A DNA stretch of 64,000 nt, from positions 186,001-250,000 of the forward strand of contig CAWGNT010000017.1 of the NCBI GenBank assembly GCA_963824085.1, given 5' to 3'. The notes under the pieces are model-generated. The model was not told the DNA's origin. It saw only the letters and a program-made list of their open reading frames with translations, and did not search any database. Source of the stretch: JARRNE01 sp963824085. Lineage in GTDB: Bacteria; Pseudomonadota; Gammaproteobacteria; Chromatiales; Chromatiaceae. The translations under genes were made by a program, and so were the position numbers. Of the stretch, positions 28,301 to 37,014 are shown in pieces (within the stretch, counting starts at the first letter, position 1; each line of letters opens with the position of its first letter).

Positions 28301-29362
28301 CGCATCGCTCGCCTTGCCGCCCGGGCCGGCCCAGGCACCATTTCCGCCTCCGGGACTGTGGGGGTCCTAACGCCCGGTATGCCGATCGACATACGGCTCA
28401 CTGCCAACGATGCCCGACCCTTGTCGAGCGACCTCCTGACGGCAAACCTGAATGCCAACCTGACGGCGAGCGGCCAGCTCACGACTAAGCTCATCATCTC
28501 CGGCGACGTCCATATCAACAAGGCAGAGATTCGAGTTCCCGAGACCTTGCCGACCAGCGTCGCTACCCTCAACGTCCGCCGCCGCGGCGAGAAACCGCCC
28601 CCGCCGGCAGCACCGGGCCCGGTCATCGGTTTGGATCTGACAATCGAAGCGCCGAGGCAGATTTACGTCCGCGGTCGCGGACTCGACGCCGAGCTTGGCG
28701 GCCGCGTCCGTGTCCAGGGCACAGCGGACAACCCGCAGCCCATCGGCAGCTTCGAGCTGCTGCGCGGTCAGTTCTCCATTGCCGGTCAGAACCTCACCAT
28801 TAGCAAGGGCAAGGTGAGCTTCAACGGGGGCAGCCTGACGGACCCGTCACTCGACTTCACGGTCAGCTCGACCAATGGGAACATCACTGCGGAGCTGCAT
28901 ATCGGTGGAACCGTCAGCGATCCGAAGATCACTCTGAGCAGCACGCCGGAGCTTCCGCAGGACGAGGTCTTGGCCCAACTGCTGTTCGGGCGTAGCGCCT
29001 CCTCGCTCAGCCCCTTCGAGCTTGCACAGATCGCCTCTGCGCTGGCCGAGCTGACCGGTGTGACCTCGGGGGGCATGAACCCGCTAGGGAGCATTCGCCA
29101 GGCGCTGGGGCTCAGCCAGCTGTCTGTCGGTACCGGTGCCACCGGCGAGCCTACCCTAGAGGCCGGCCGCTATGTCTCTCCCGGCGTCTATGTCGGTGTG
29201 GAGCAGGGTGCAACGGCAGGCAGCACCAAGGCCAAGGTGCAGGTTGATCTAACCAAGCGCCTCAAGCTGGAGGGTACGGTCGGCGCCAGCTCCGGCTCCG
29301 CGACCGGGTCCTCCGGCGAAGGAGGCAGCAGCGTCGGTGTTACCTACCAGTTCGAGTACTGA
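25358..29362 (+). CDS. tamB: Translocation and assembly module inner-membrane/periplasm-spanning protein TamB
   Basis: 1334 residues. One N-terminal membrane helix (about 8-30), then a very long repetitive beta structure of AsmA/VPS13-like type, and the C-terminal DUF490/TamB domain (ISKGKVSFNGGSLTDPSLDF, VGVEQGATAGSTKAKVQVDL). It bridges the envelope, contacts TamA and is thought to carry phospholipids between membranes. Translation is coupled to tamA. Confidence 0.92.
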   Translation: MRRFLKGLTWTLGVLLGVLVILVAVALVGANTQPGRDLIERMVPKLTGGDVSLQGLAGRFPGALRAARVELRDPEGTWLVIDRFALDWAPLRLLIGEALIDRLAATQIELKRRPISSSESSSFSLPVEVTLQSLEVARFRVAPAVAGTEAEFSIDGHARIESLERGSLVLNVRGLKRAGSYQLEGNLNPKSLEVRLKAAEPPDGLVASIAGLRDVGAITLDGSLTGPRSAVATHLSLDAGPLQAHAEGKLDLVHHAADLRVRASAPAMSPRPEVSWQSVSLAASLSGPFVRPEAQGTLSITDLSAGGAEVRAIAADIQGDAGRVKLHASIDGLYIPGQRPAVLAEAPLVFHADARLDQHERPVTFTLTHPLITARGKAQTAGEMQAAVSLSLPDLAPLAAVAGADVQGHSQWELQAAEHADTTTLDAKGTVGITGGTPPLAGLLGDSARIALSAAVHGKDVTHSRLQVDGKTIHLSAEGGLVAQVAKLNWRLALSDLAVVAPALSGTLQVKGQVDGQTDDFSAKADLNGELATRGMPPALITAHVEAKGLPNAPSGEMTAQGTLAGSPLELAVLARRSGAGATQVDIKRADWKSAHGKGQLALAPGAVFPIGTIELRMTRLRDLEPLIGQPLTGSFTASLQTTQHEGGETRARLSVNARAAGLSGTGAVDKLVLTAIVLNPTGSPVVDGSLVVDGLSVKGVEGSGRLEVKGPEGALAVQLTGDARNVAGGPARLTAAAVVDGPGKKVALSALQASWKGETLRLLSPARVAFANGLSVDALRVGLQRAVLEVSGSISPTLDLTAALRDLSPNVAAAFVPGLNAQGTLRADARLTGSLARPKGSVRLKGSGLRITTGPARSLPAANLTATADLSGETARIDSRLTVGSKTNLSLSGEAPITAAGRLDLRAKGSLDLALVDPILTATGRSVRGQLQLSAAATGTRNNPRLSGKVQLAKGEVQDYAQGVRLKDVNALLQLEGESLRIARLAARAGPGTISASGTVGVLTPGMPIDIRLTANDARPLSSDLLTANLNANLTASGQLTTKLIISGDVHINKAEIRVPETLPTSVATLNVRRRGEKPPPPAAPGPVIGLDLTIEAPRQIYVRGRGLDAELGGRVRVQGTADNPQPIGSFELLRGQFSIAGQNLTISKGKVSFNGGSLTDPSLDFTVSSTNGNITAELHIGGTVSDPKITLSSTPELPQDEVLAQLLFGRSASSLSPFELAQIASALAELTGVTSGGMNPLGSIRQALGLSQLSVGTGATGEPTLEAGRYVSPGVYVGVEQGATAGSTKAKVQVDLTKRLKLEGTVGASSGSATGSSGEGGSSVGVTYQFEY

Positions 29363-29534
29363 GCGGTTCGCAGGCGGGGTCCCGATTTCCTAATCCGGCG
29401 CACACCTGCGAGCGATCCACCGGCGAGAGCGCGGAGCCGGCAGGCTGCCCCGTCGCAACGAAGGCCTCTCTGGCATAATCCATCCTCCCGCCCTTGATTC
29501 ACCGCTGACCGTAGCGAAACTAAGAACGAAAAGA

Positions 29535-30539
29535 ATGCACATCCTGATCGTCGATGACGCGCCCGAGATTCGCGGGCTCATTAAAACCTTCCTCGAAAAG
29601 GGGGGCTTCCCGAATGTCTCCGCGGCGGCCTCCGCCGAAGAGGCATTCGGCTACCTTGGCCTGGACGGCTCCGATTCGCTCGTAGGCGCTCCGGTTGACC
29701 TGATACTGATGGATGTCTATTTGCCCGGGATCAGCGGCATTGATGCGTGCCGGCAGATCAAGGCGACCGAGTCCCTAACGGATGTTCCGGTGGTGATGGT
29801 GACGGTAAGCACCGACATGGCCTGCCTGCAAGCTTCGTTTGAGGCCGGTGCGATCGATTACATTACCAAGCCGATCAGCCAGATTGAGCTGCTGGCAAGA
29901 TTGCGGTCGATCCGAACCCTAAAGCAAGAGATGGATCGCCGACGGGAGAGGGAGTGCGAGCTCTTGAAGGTGAAGGCGGAGCTTGAAGAGGCGAACAGCG
30001 AGCTGCGCCAACTGTCCGCCTTGGATGCCCTCACCGGAATCTTCAACCGGCGCCGGTTCGACGAGGTGCTAGCGCAGGAGTGGGCACGGGCGCTGCGCAA
30101 TGGACGCCCCCTCTCGATCGCCTTGACGGACATCGATTACTTTAAGGCGTACAACGACGCCTATGGCCACCAGAGCGGAGACGCCTGCTTGGTGGCAGTT
30201 GCGGGTGCCATGAAGCGGGCGGCAAAGCGAGAGATGGACTTGATTGCCCGGTACGGTGGCGAGGAGTTCGCGGCCGTTCTTCCGGAGCTGCCGTCCGACG
30301 GCGCAGTCCAGGTCGCGAGCTCGTTCAATTTGGCCGTCGCTGACCTTTGCATCCTCCACAAGGCATCCAAGGTTTCACATTTCGTCACCGTCAGCGTCGG
30401 TGTGGCGACGGCCGTGCCCTCTCGATCGACGACTTCCGCCGAGCTCCTCGCCCAGGCAGACATCGCGCTGTATCACGCCAAGGCTGCGGGAAGAAACGGG
30501 GTGATACACTTTCGCGCCATCGACGCCGACGACGAGTAG
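29535..30539 (+). CDS. Response regulator with GGDEF diguanylate cyclase domain
   Basis: 334 residues. The receiver domain (1-125) has acidic residues D8/D9, phosphoacceptor D60 (LILMDVYLPG) and the TKP lysine. A coiled-coil linker (about 130-165) leads into a GGDEF domain with active site RYGGEEF near residue 240. An allosteric inhibitory site RxxD (REMD) sits five residues before GGEEF, so product feedback by c-di-GMP is expected. The enzyme makes c-di-GMP from two GTP when phosphorylated. No cognate kinase is adjacent. Confidence 0.9.
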   Translation: MHILIVDDAPEIRGLIKTFLEKGGFPNVSAAASAEEAFGYLGLDGSDSLVGAPVDLILMDVYLPGISGIDACRQIKATESLTDVPVVMVTVSTDMACLQASFEAGAIDYITKPISQIELLARLRSIRTLKQEMDRRRERECELLKVKAELEEANSELRQLSALDALTGIFNRRRFDEVLAQEWARALRNGRPLSIALTDIDYFKAYNDAYGHQSGDACLVAVAGAMKRAAKREMDLIARYGGEEFAAVLPELPSDGAVQVASSFNLAVADLCILHKASKVSHFVTVSVGVATAVPSRSTTSAELLAQADIALYHAKAAGRNGVIHFRAIDADDE

Positions 30540-30883
30540 GACGGCACCGACGTGCCGGTAACGACGCGGTACCTATCGGCTGCAGCTTTTCGGCTCTAGC
30601 GTGAGGGGTGGGGTTGCGGGCGACAGGGGTGACGGAAGCAGGGAGGCTGTCGTCAAGCTGCATAGACGTATTCACGGCGTCCCCCGACGCCCGTAACCCG
30701 ACCCGGAAAACCGACAACCGAGCAGAGAACCGCGTGGTTGCCGGGGTTTCGGCACCCAATGTACTAGTTCCGGTCGGGGGCCGCTCAGGCATCTGCTTGT
30801 GCGCTACGGCGACGTCGTCTTCCATTGCGCCGCTTGCGGTGTGCCGGCTCGGCGCATGCCCGAGCGCCATCCCCGCATCTCTC
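30540..30883. other. Intergenic region between the diguanylate cyclase and the aldo/keto reductase
   Basis: About 340 bp between convergent genes. Overlapping short frames were examined and none is convincing. No T-run hairpin was identified. Confidence 0.5.
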
Positions 30884-31924
30884 TCAAGGGCCTGGGTTCG
30901 GCTGCCGAATGTGGATGGCCTCGATGGCGGCGCTCAGTTCGTCGGACGGAGTCAGGTCGATGCTCGCCAGGTTCGACTCCAGCTGCGTCATCGCAGTCGC
31001 GCCGATGATGGTGCTGGTCACAAACGGTCGGCTCGTCACCCACGCGAGTGCCATCTGCGCCGGATCCAGGCCGTGCTTCCGAGCCAGGGCGACGTAGTCG
31101 GCGGTGGCCTGGTCGGCTTGCGGGTTGGAATAGCGGCTGAAGCGCTCATAGAGGGTGAGCCGTGCCCCGGGCGGTCGCGCGCCACCGAGATACTTGCCGG
31201 ATAGAACGCCGAAGGCGAGCGGCGAGTACGCGAGCAGTCCGCACTGCTCGCGGATTGCGACCTCCGCAAGCCCAACCTCGAAGGTGCGGTTGAGGAGACT
31301 GTACGGATTCTGGATGCTGACCGGGCGCGGCAGACCTTCACGCTCGGCGAGATGGAGGAGCGTCATCAGGCCCCAGGGCGTCTCGTTGGACACTCCGACG
31401 TGACGAACCTTGCCCGCAGCCACAAGGTCTCCCAAGACCTCCAACGTCTCGCGCAGGGGGACGCTCCGGTCGTCGGCCGGGTGTTCGTACCCTAGCTTGC
31501 CGAAGAAGTTGGTCTCCCGGTCCGGCCAGTGGAGCTGATACAGGTCGATGTAATCGGTCTGCAGGCGCGCGAGGCTGGCATCGACTGCGGCTTGGATGTT
31601 GGCACGATCCAGACGTGCCTTGCCGCCACGAAGGTAAGGCAGCCAGTCTCCGCGACCAGCGACCTTGGTCGCCAGCACCACCTGATCGCGGCACTTGCGG
31701 CGGGCGAGCCAGGTCCCGACGAAGCGCTCGGTCTGTCCCTGCGTGTCCGCTTGGGGCGGCACGGGGTAGATCTCCGCGGTGTCAATGAAATTGATCCCGG
31801 CCGCCAGTGCGCGATCTAGCTGCGCATGCGCCTCCTGCTCGGTGTTCTGCTCGCCGTAGGTCATGGTGCCGAGGCACAAGGCGCTGACGGTCAGCTCGGT
31901 ACGGCCGAGGCGTCGTTGCTGCAT
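30884..31924 (-). CDS. Aldo/keto reductase (Tas-like)
   Basis: 346 residues, NADP-dependent TIM-barrel oxidoreductase. The N-terminal strand and loop LCLGTMTYGEQNTEQEAHAQ, the catalytic Asp/Tyr segment GINFIDTAEIYP, the DYIDLYQLHWPDR strand and the GVSNETPWGLM block all match the Tas/YajO group. Substrate is unknown. It is divergent from the CbiM-like gene by 128 bp. Confidence 0.88.
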   Translation of the reverse strand: MQQRRLGRTELTVSALCLGTMTYGEQNTEQEAHAQLDRALAAGINFIDTAEIYPVPPQADTQGQTERFVGTWLARRKCRDQVVLATKVAGRGDWLPYLRGGKARLDRANIQAAVDASLARLQTDYIDLYQLHWPDRETNFFGKLGYEHPADDRSVPLRETLEVLGDLVAAGKVRHVGVSNETPWGLMTLLHLAEREGLPRPVSIQNPYSLLNRTFEVGLAEVAIREQCGLLAYSPLAFGVLSGKYLGGARPPGARLTLYERFSRYSNPQADQATADYVALARKHGLDPAQMALAWVTSRPFVTSTIIGATAMTQLESNLASIDLTPSDELSAAIEAIHIRQPNPGP

Positions 31925-32052
31925 TTCCCATATCTCCTATATCAGTGGAGCGTGTAGCGAAGGCGCCGCCATGGGCTGGCCCTTTGGAGCGTCTGATATT
32001 ATCCCCAACTCTAAATGGCGGGCGCATCCCCGCACATGCAGTTCTTCCGCGA

Positions 32053-32718
32053 ATGGCCGTCGACAGCGCTCTCTTTCCGCTTGGATTCAATTGGATGATC
32101 AACATCCTGTACGGCGCGGCCCTGGTGGGGGCCGTGCGCATGGCCCCGTGGCGGAAGCTGCGCAATCCGGAGCAGCTGCACGTCTTCCTCGGCGCAGTGG
32201 TCGTGCTCCTGATCCTATGGCACATGCGGGCGACGGTGCAGCCCGGGCTCTCGTTTCACCTCCTCGGGGTGACCGCCGTGACCCTGATGTTCGGCTGGTC
32301 GCTGGCGGTGATCGCGGCATCGCTGGCCCTGTTCGGAGTCTCGCTCAACGTAGGTCACGATTGGGCCGGTTTCGCCATCAATGCCATGGTAACCGGCGTT
32401 GTTCCGATCACCCTCACGCAGATCCTGCTGATCCTCATCCGTTGGTATCTGCCGAAACAGTTTTTCGTCTACGTGCTTGTGAACGGCTTCCTTACTGCTG
32501 GCTTCGTCGCACTCGTCTCCGGATATCTGGTGACCTGGCTACTGGTCTTGAGCGGCGCCTATACCTTCGCGGAGTTGGCCCAGACGTTTCTTCCCTTCTT
32601 TCCCCTCATGTTTCTTCCGGAGGCGATCCTGAACGGTTGGGTAATGGCCGTCCTCGTGGCCTTCCGCCCCAATTGGGTGTACTCCTTCAGCGACGAGCAG
32701 TATCTCAAGGGAAAATAA
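32053..32718 (+). CDS. CbiM-like energy-coupling-factor permease family membrane protein
   Basis: 221 residues with six to seven hydrophobic helices and the family block WAGFAINAMVTGVVPITLTQ, resembling the CbiM/ECF permease family. The start at 32053 matches the expected N-terminus. The MHI(M/P)-type metal-binding N-terminal histidine of true CbiM is absent, and no CbiN, CbiQ or CbiO gene is adjacent, so cobalt transport is doubtful. Function is best left open. Confidence 0.6.
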   Translation: MAVDSALFPLGFNWMINILYGAALVGAVRMAPWRKLRNPEQLHVFLGAVVVLLILWHMRATVQPGLSFHLLGVTAVTLMFGWSLAVIAASLALFGVSLNVGHDWAGFAINAMVTGVVPITLTQILLILIRWYLPKQFFVYVLVNGFLTAGFVALVSGYLVTWLLVLSGAYTFAELAQTFLPFFPLMFLPEAILNGWVMAVLVAFRPNWVYSFSDEQYLKGK

Positions 32719-32733
32719 TCCGGGAGACAGCGA

Positions 32734-33564
32734 ATGGCATGGTGGGGAAAGCTCGTGGGGGGAGCCCTGGGGTTCGTCGTCGGCGGACCGCTCGGGGCGC
32801 TGCTAGGCGCCGCGTTGGGTCACAATGTGGATCGCGGTCTCGCCGCTCAAGGCGTGGGGGCGCCGAGCGCAGCAGATCGGGAGCGCGTCCAGACCGCCTT
32901 CTTCACCGCCACCTTCTCGGTGATGGGCCACATCGCCAAGGCAGACGGACGGGTTTCGCCGCACGAGATTGCGTTGGCAGAGTCGCTGATGGCCCAGATG
33001 GACCTATCGCCGGAGATGCGGCGTACCGCCATCCGGCTCTTCAATGAGGGCAAGACCCTGCACTTCCAGCTCGATCAGGTCTTGGAGCAGTTCCAGCGTG
33101 AGACGCTGCGCCGCCGCACGCTGATCCAGATGTTCTTGGAGATCCAGATCCAGGCCGCATACGCAGACGGCGCTCTGAACCCGCAGGAGGAACGAGTCCT
33201 GCTCCATATCTGCCGGCAGCTGGGAATCTCCGAGTTTGTCTTCCGGCGGCTGGAGCAGCTGGTACGCCTGCAGCACGAGTTTGTGGCGGGGCGTGCTGGA
33301 GGCGCTGGAGAGGTGCCGCGCCAGCCAGCGCATGCGGGTCCAACACTAGACCAAGCCTACGCGGTGCTAGGAGTCAACCGGGATGCCAGCGATGCGGAGG
33401 TCAAGCGCGCCTACCGTCGACTGCTCAGCCAACATCACCCCGACAAGCTCGTCTCAAAGGGCCTTCCGGAGGAGATGATGAAGATCGCGGCACAGAAGAC
33501 CCATGAGATCCGGCAGGCTTACGAGATGATTACCCGCTCGCGAGGAACGAGAGGAAAGGGCTGA
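32734..33564 (+). CDS. djlA: DjlA-like co-chaperone (TerB-like domain plus J domain)
   Basis: 276 residues. A glycine-rich N-terminal membrane segment (GGALGFVVGGPLGALLGAALG, residues 9-29) is followed by a TerB-like helical domain (about 55-175) and a C-terminal J domain containing the HPD motif (SQHHPDKLV). It stimulates DnaK at the membrane. The gene is 15 bp after the CbiM-like gene and probably in the same transcript. Confidence 0.9.
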   Translation: MAWWGKLVGGALGFVVGGPLGALLGAALGHNVDRGLAAQGVGAPSAADRERVQTAFFTATFSVMGHIAKADGRVSPHEIALAESLMAQMDLSPEMRRTAIRLFNEGKTLHFQLDQVLEQFQRETLRRRTLIQMFLEIQIQAAYADGALNPQEERVLLHICRQLGISEFVFRRLEQLVRLQHEFVAGRAGGAGEVPRQPAHAGPTLDQAYAVLGVNRDASDAEVKRAYRRLLSQHHPDKLVSKGLPEEMMKIAAQKTHEIRQAYEMITRSRGTRGKG

Positions 33565-33810
33565 AGGACTACGATGGGCAAAGCGCAGCATGCCCATCGA
33601 TCCGCGGCCGACGGGCGATGGGGAGGGAGGGGCACAACAGGACGGCCCGAATGCCGCTTCCCGCGTTGGTAGGGACACACCGTGTCCATCCCCACGGATT
33701 CCCCGAAGTGAAAAACAGCTTGACTTCGGTTAGAGTGCAAGGCTTTCCGTTCCTGGCCGAATCGTCGGCGCCCATGGTGGGAAAGACCGGCAACAACGGG
33801 AGGCAGTTCC

Positions 33811-34500
33811 ATGGCAGAAGACCTTATCGCACCGTCCATCCTGTCGGCTGACTTCGCCAAGCTCGGCGAAGAGGTAGACAACGTCCTGGCAGCCGGGGCG
33901 GACATCGTCCACTTCGACGTCATGGACAACCACTATGTGCCCAACCTCACCATCGGTCCGCTGGTGTGCGAGGCGCTGCGAAAGCATGGGGTCACCGCTC
34001 CCATCGACGTCCACCTGATGGTCAAGCCGGTGGATCGGATCGTGCCGGACTTCGCGGCGGCCGGAGCCACCTACATCACCTTTCACCCCGAGGCCAGCGA
34101 GCACATCGACCGTACCCTGCAGCTCATCCGCGGCGAGGGCTGCAAGTCGGGTTTGGTGTTCAATCCCGCCACGCCCTTGAGCTATCTCGACTATGTCCTG
34201 GACAAGGTCGACATGATCCTGCTCATGTCCGTGAACCCGGGGTTCGGGGGGCAGAGCTTCATCCAGTCCGCCATCGAGAAGCTGCGCCAGGTGCGCAAGA
34301 TTATCGACGACTCCGGCCTCGACATCCGCCTGGAGATCGACGGCGGCGTCAAGGCCGACAACATCGGGGAGATCAAGGCCGCAGGCGCGGATACCTTCGT
34401 CTCCGGTTCCGGCATCTTCAGCAAGGGCCAGGACAGCGATCCCCATCGCTACGACAGCATCATTCGCCAGATGCGCGAAGCCATGGCGGCCACGCGCTGA
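33811..34500 (+). CDS. rpe: Ribulose-phosphate 3-epimerase
   Basis: 229-residue TIM barrel interconverting ribulose-5-phosphate and xylulose-5-phosphate. The motifs SILSADFAKLGEEV, HFDVMDNHYVPNLTIGP (metal-binding His/Asp), VNPGFGGQSF and EIDGGVKADN are complete. The order rpe-gph-trpE is common in gammaproteobacteria. Confidence 0.96.
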   Translation: MAEDLIAPSILSADFAKLGEEVDNVLAAGADIVHFDVMDNHYVPNLTIGPLVCEALRKHGVTAPIDVHLMVKPVDRIVPDFAAAGATYITFHPEASEHIDRTLQLIRGEGCKSGLVFNPATPLSYLDYVLDKVDMILLMSVNPGFGGQSFIQSAIEKLRQVRKIIDDSGLDIRLEIDGGVKADNIGEIKAAGADTFVSGSGIFSKGQDSDPHRYDSIIRQMREAMAATR

Positions 34501-34532
34501 GTCCGAAACCGACCATCCGGAGCCGCAGCAGT

Positions 34533-35207
34533 ATGAAGCGCCCGCAGATGATCCTGGTCGACCTGGACGGCACGCTAATCGACAGCGTTCCGGACTTGGC
34601 CTTCTGCGTCGATGCAATGATGGAGCGCCTCGGTCGTCCTTCCCATGGAGAGGCGGCAGTGCGAAACTGGGTAGGTAACGGCGTTGAGCGCTTGGTGCGT
34701 CGGGCGCTGATCGGGCGGCTGGACGGCGAGCCCGCTGACGACGACTACGAGCGGGCCTATCCCATCTTCATCGACCTTTACCGCGAGAATACCTCCCAGC
34801 GCTCGGTCCTCTATCCCGGAGTGCGCGAGGGGCTGGATTACCTGACGGCCGAGGGGTACCCGTTGGGTTGCGTCACCAACAAGGCGGCGCAATTTACCGA
34901 GCCCCTGCTCGCGAATCTGGGGATCCGCGACGCCTTCCGAATCGTCATTAGCGGCGACAGCCTGCCGCGCAAGAAGCCCGACCCGATGCCGCTCCTGCAT
35001 GCCGCGAAGCACTTCGGTGTCAGCCCAGCGGACTCCCTCATGGTGGGGGACTCGGTGAGCGACGTGAAAGCGGCACGAGCAGCCGGCTTCGGGATCGTCT
35101 GCATGACCTATGGCTACAACCACGGCCGCGATATTCGCGAGGCCGAGCCGGATGCCGTCATCGATTCCCTGGCCGAGATCCGCGGTCTGCTCGAGCGGGC
35201 GGCCTAG
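34533..35207 (+). CDS. gph: Phosphoglycolate phosphatase
   Basis: 224-residue HAD hydrolase. Motif I is LVDLDGTLIDSVPD, with the Lys and motif III region in SGDSLPRKKPDPMPL and motif IV MVGDSVSDVKAAR. It removes phosphate from 2-phosphoglycolate. The ATG at 34533 is 33 bp after rpe, as in the conserved rpe-gph pair; upstream extensions are frame shadows of rpe. Confidence 0.94.
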   Translation: MKRPQMILVDLDGTLIDSVPDLAFCVDAMMERLGRPSHGEAAVRNWVGNGVERLVRRALIGRLDGEPADDDYERAYPIFIDLYRENTSQRSVLYPGVREGLDYLTAEGYPLGCVTNKAAQFTEPLLANLGIRDAFRIVISGDSLPRKKPDPMPLLHAAKHFGVSPADSLMVGDSVSDVKAARAAGFGIVCMTYGYNHGRDIREAEPDAVIDSLAEIRGLLERAA

Positions 35208-35331
35208 GGAGGCGGGCTGAGACGGATGGCGACGGCGAATCTCTTCGCGGTCGGGACGGTCGCGGGGCGGCGGTGGCGACGCTAGCGCGTCACCTCGTCA
35301 GCCTGGCATCGTCTGCAATCCGGAGAACCCC

Positions 35332-36834
35332 ATGACCCCCGAAGAGTTCAACGCCCTGGCGGAGCAGGGCCACAACCGCATCCCGTTGGTGTGCGAGGTC
35401 CTGGCGGATCTCGACACGCCGCTCAGCGTCTACCTCAAGCTCGTCGACGGCCCTTTCTCCTACCTCCTCGAATCGGTCCACGGCGGCGAGAAATGGGGCA
35501 GGTACTCCATCATCGGCCTGCCCTGCCGCACCCTGATAAAAGTCGCAGGCCATCGCGTTACCCTGGAGCGTGACGGCGTCGCAATCGAGCAGGTCGACAC
35601 GGAGGACCCGCTGTCCTGGATCGACGCCTACCATCGCGGGTTTCGGATCGCAGAGCCCCCCGACATGCCCCGCTTCACCGGCGGGCTCGTGGGCTACTTC
35701 GGCTACGACACCATCCGCTACATCGAGCCCCGCCTGACCAAGTGCCCCAACCCCGACCTGCTGGGTACGCCAGATGTCCTCCTCATGGTGTCCGACGAGG
35801 TGGTGGTTTTCGACAACCTGAGCGGGCGGATGTATATCATCCTGCACCTGGATCCGACCTCTGGGGATACCTTGGCGGCGGGCGAGGCGCGCATCGCGGA
35901 GCTGGTAGCGCGCATGCAGATCGGCGCCCCGCGCCGCCCCGGCGGTCCCGCCCGCGAGGTGGCAGAGACAGATTTCGTTTCCGGTTTTACAGAGTCGGGT
36001 TTCAAGGATGCGGTCGAGCGCATCAAGCAATACATCCTTGAAGGGGACTGCATGCAAGTGGTGCTGTCCCAGCGCCTTTCGATCCCTTTCGCCGCGCCAC
36101 CGCTGGACCTCTACCGCGCCCTGCGCGGCCTTAATCCGTCCCCCTACATGTACTACCTGGATCTCGCGGATTTCCACATCGTGGGGTCGTCCCCCGAGAT
36201 CTTGACCCGGCTGGAGGACGGTGTGATCACCGTGCGCCCCATCGCCGGCACCCGTCGCCGTGGCTACACGGAGGCCGAGGACCGGGCCTTGGAGGCCGAG
36301 CTCCTCGCGGACCCCAAGGAGCTTGCCGAGCACCTGATGCTCATCGACCTCGGGCGCAATGACACCGGCCGTGTTGCGCGCACCGGCACGGTGCGGGTCA
36401 CCGACCGCATGATCGTAGAGCGTTACTCCCACGTGATGCACATCGTCTCGAACGTCGTCGGCGAGCTGAAGGAGGGTATGAGCGCCGTCGACTTGTTGCG
36501 AGCGACCTTCCCGGCCGGCACGGTCTCGGGTGCGCCCAAGATCCGCGCCATGGAGATCATCGACGAGCTGGAACCAGTCAAGCGCGGAGTCTACTCGGGT
36601 GCGGTCGGCTATATCTCCTGGACCGGCAACATGGACACGGCCATCGCTATTCGAACGGCGGTGATCAAAGACGGCACCCTGCACATTCAGGCGGGAGCCG
36701 GGGTGGTGGCGGACTCCCAGCCGGACCTCGAATGGAAGGAGACCATGAACAAGGGCCGGGCGATCTTCCGCGCGGTGGCAATGGCCGAGGCCGGTATCGA
36801 TCGTCATATCTGTTCCGCGGAGCAGGGAGGCTGA
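35332..36834 (+). CDS. trpE: Anthranilate synthase component I
   Basis: 500 residues, full length. The N-terminal domain with the ESVHGGEKWGRYSIIG region and the catalytic chorismate-binding domain (PSPYMYYLD, IAGTRRRG, IDLGRNDTGRVA, SGAPKIRAMEII) are intact. It makes anthranilate from chorismate using ammonia supplied by TrpG. Its stop is followed two bases later by an ATG typical of trpG, but trpG itself is missing here. Confidence 0.96.
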   Translation: MTPEEFNALAEQGHNRIPLVCEVLADLDTPLSVYLKLVDGPFSYLLESVHGGEKWGRYSIIGLPCRTLIKVAGHRVTLERDGVAIEQVDTEDPLSWIDAYHRGFRIAEPPDMPRFTGGLVGYFGYDTIRYIEPRLTKCPNPDLLGTPDVLLMVSDEVVVFDNLSGRMYIILHLDPTSGDTLAAGEARIAELVARMQIGAPRRPGGPAREVAETDFVSGFTESGFKDAVERIKQYILEGDCMQVVLSQRLSIPFAAPPLDLYRALRGLNPSPYMYYLDLADFHIVGSSPEILTRLEDGVITVRPIAGTRRRGYTEAEDRALEAELLADPKELAEHLMLIDLGRNDTGRVARTGTVRVTDRMIVERYSHVMHIVSNVVGELKEGMSAVDLLRATFPAGTVSGAPKIRAMEIIDELEPVKRGVYSGAVGYISWTGNMDTAIAIRTAVIKDGTLHIQAGAGVVADSQPDLEWKETMNKGRAIFRAVAMAEAGIDRHICSAEQGG

Positions 36835-36836
36835 TC

Positions 36837-36920
36837 ATGCTCCTGATGATCGATAATCGGCATCGCCACCCGGAGAAGTCCGAAATCGTCCGAGATCACA
36901 GAAAACATCAAGCAAAATAG
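36837..36920 (+). repeat. Left island repeat (DR1): truncated trpG start / probable attL
   Basis: An ATG two bases after trpE opens MLLMIDN, the usual TrpG start, but continues with unrelated residues to a TAG after 27 codons. Its first 36 nt match 33 of 36 nt at 60941-60976, and similarity continues weakly for about 45 nt more. Together with the adjacent integrase this suggests the left attachment site of the island. The trpG body (glutamine amidotransferase) is not found anywhere in the window. Confidence 0.55.
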
Positions 36921-36970
36921 ACAAGTTAGCGTCCGGCTTTGTCCAGTCGCGTCTGTTGCCATCCGGACTA

Positions 36971-37014
36971 GATGCGGGTACCGTTGAGGGTATCAAACCG
37001 ATGGTACCCGCATC
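36971..37014. promoter_or_regulatory. Inverted repeat directly before the integrase start
   Basis: Perfect 12-bp arms GATGCGGGTACC (36971-36982) and GGTACCCGCATC (37003-37014) enclose 20 bp, and a related GGGTATC lies inside. The right arm abuts the GTG start. It could be an operator, an arm-type integrase site or a translation-limiting hairpin. Confidence 0.5.

Noticed and set aside
35290..36807. A 505-codon minus-strand frame opposite trpE
   Set aside because: Shadow of trpE with no recognisable domain.
36837..36920. A tRNA gene as the integrase target
   Set aside because: No cloverleaf or TPsiC-like sequence is present at either island end.
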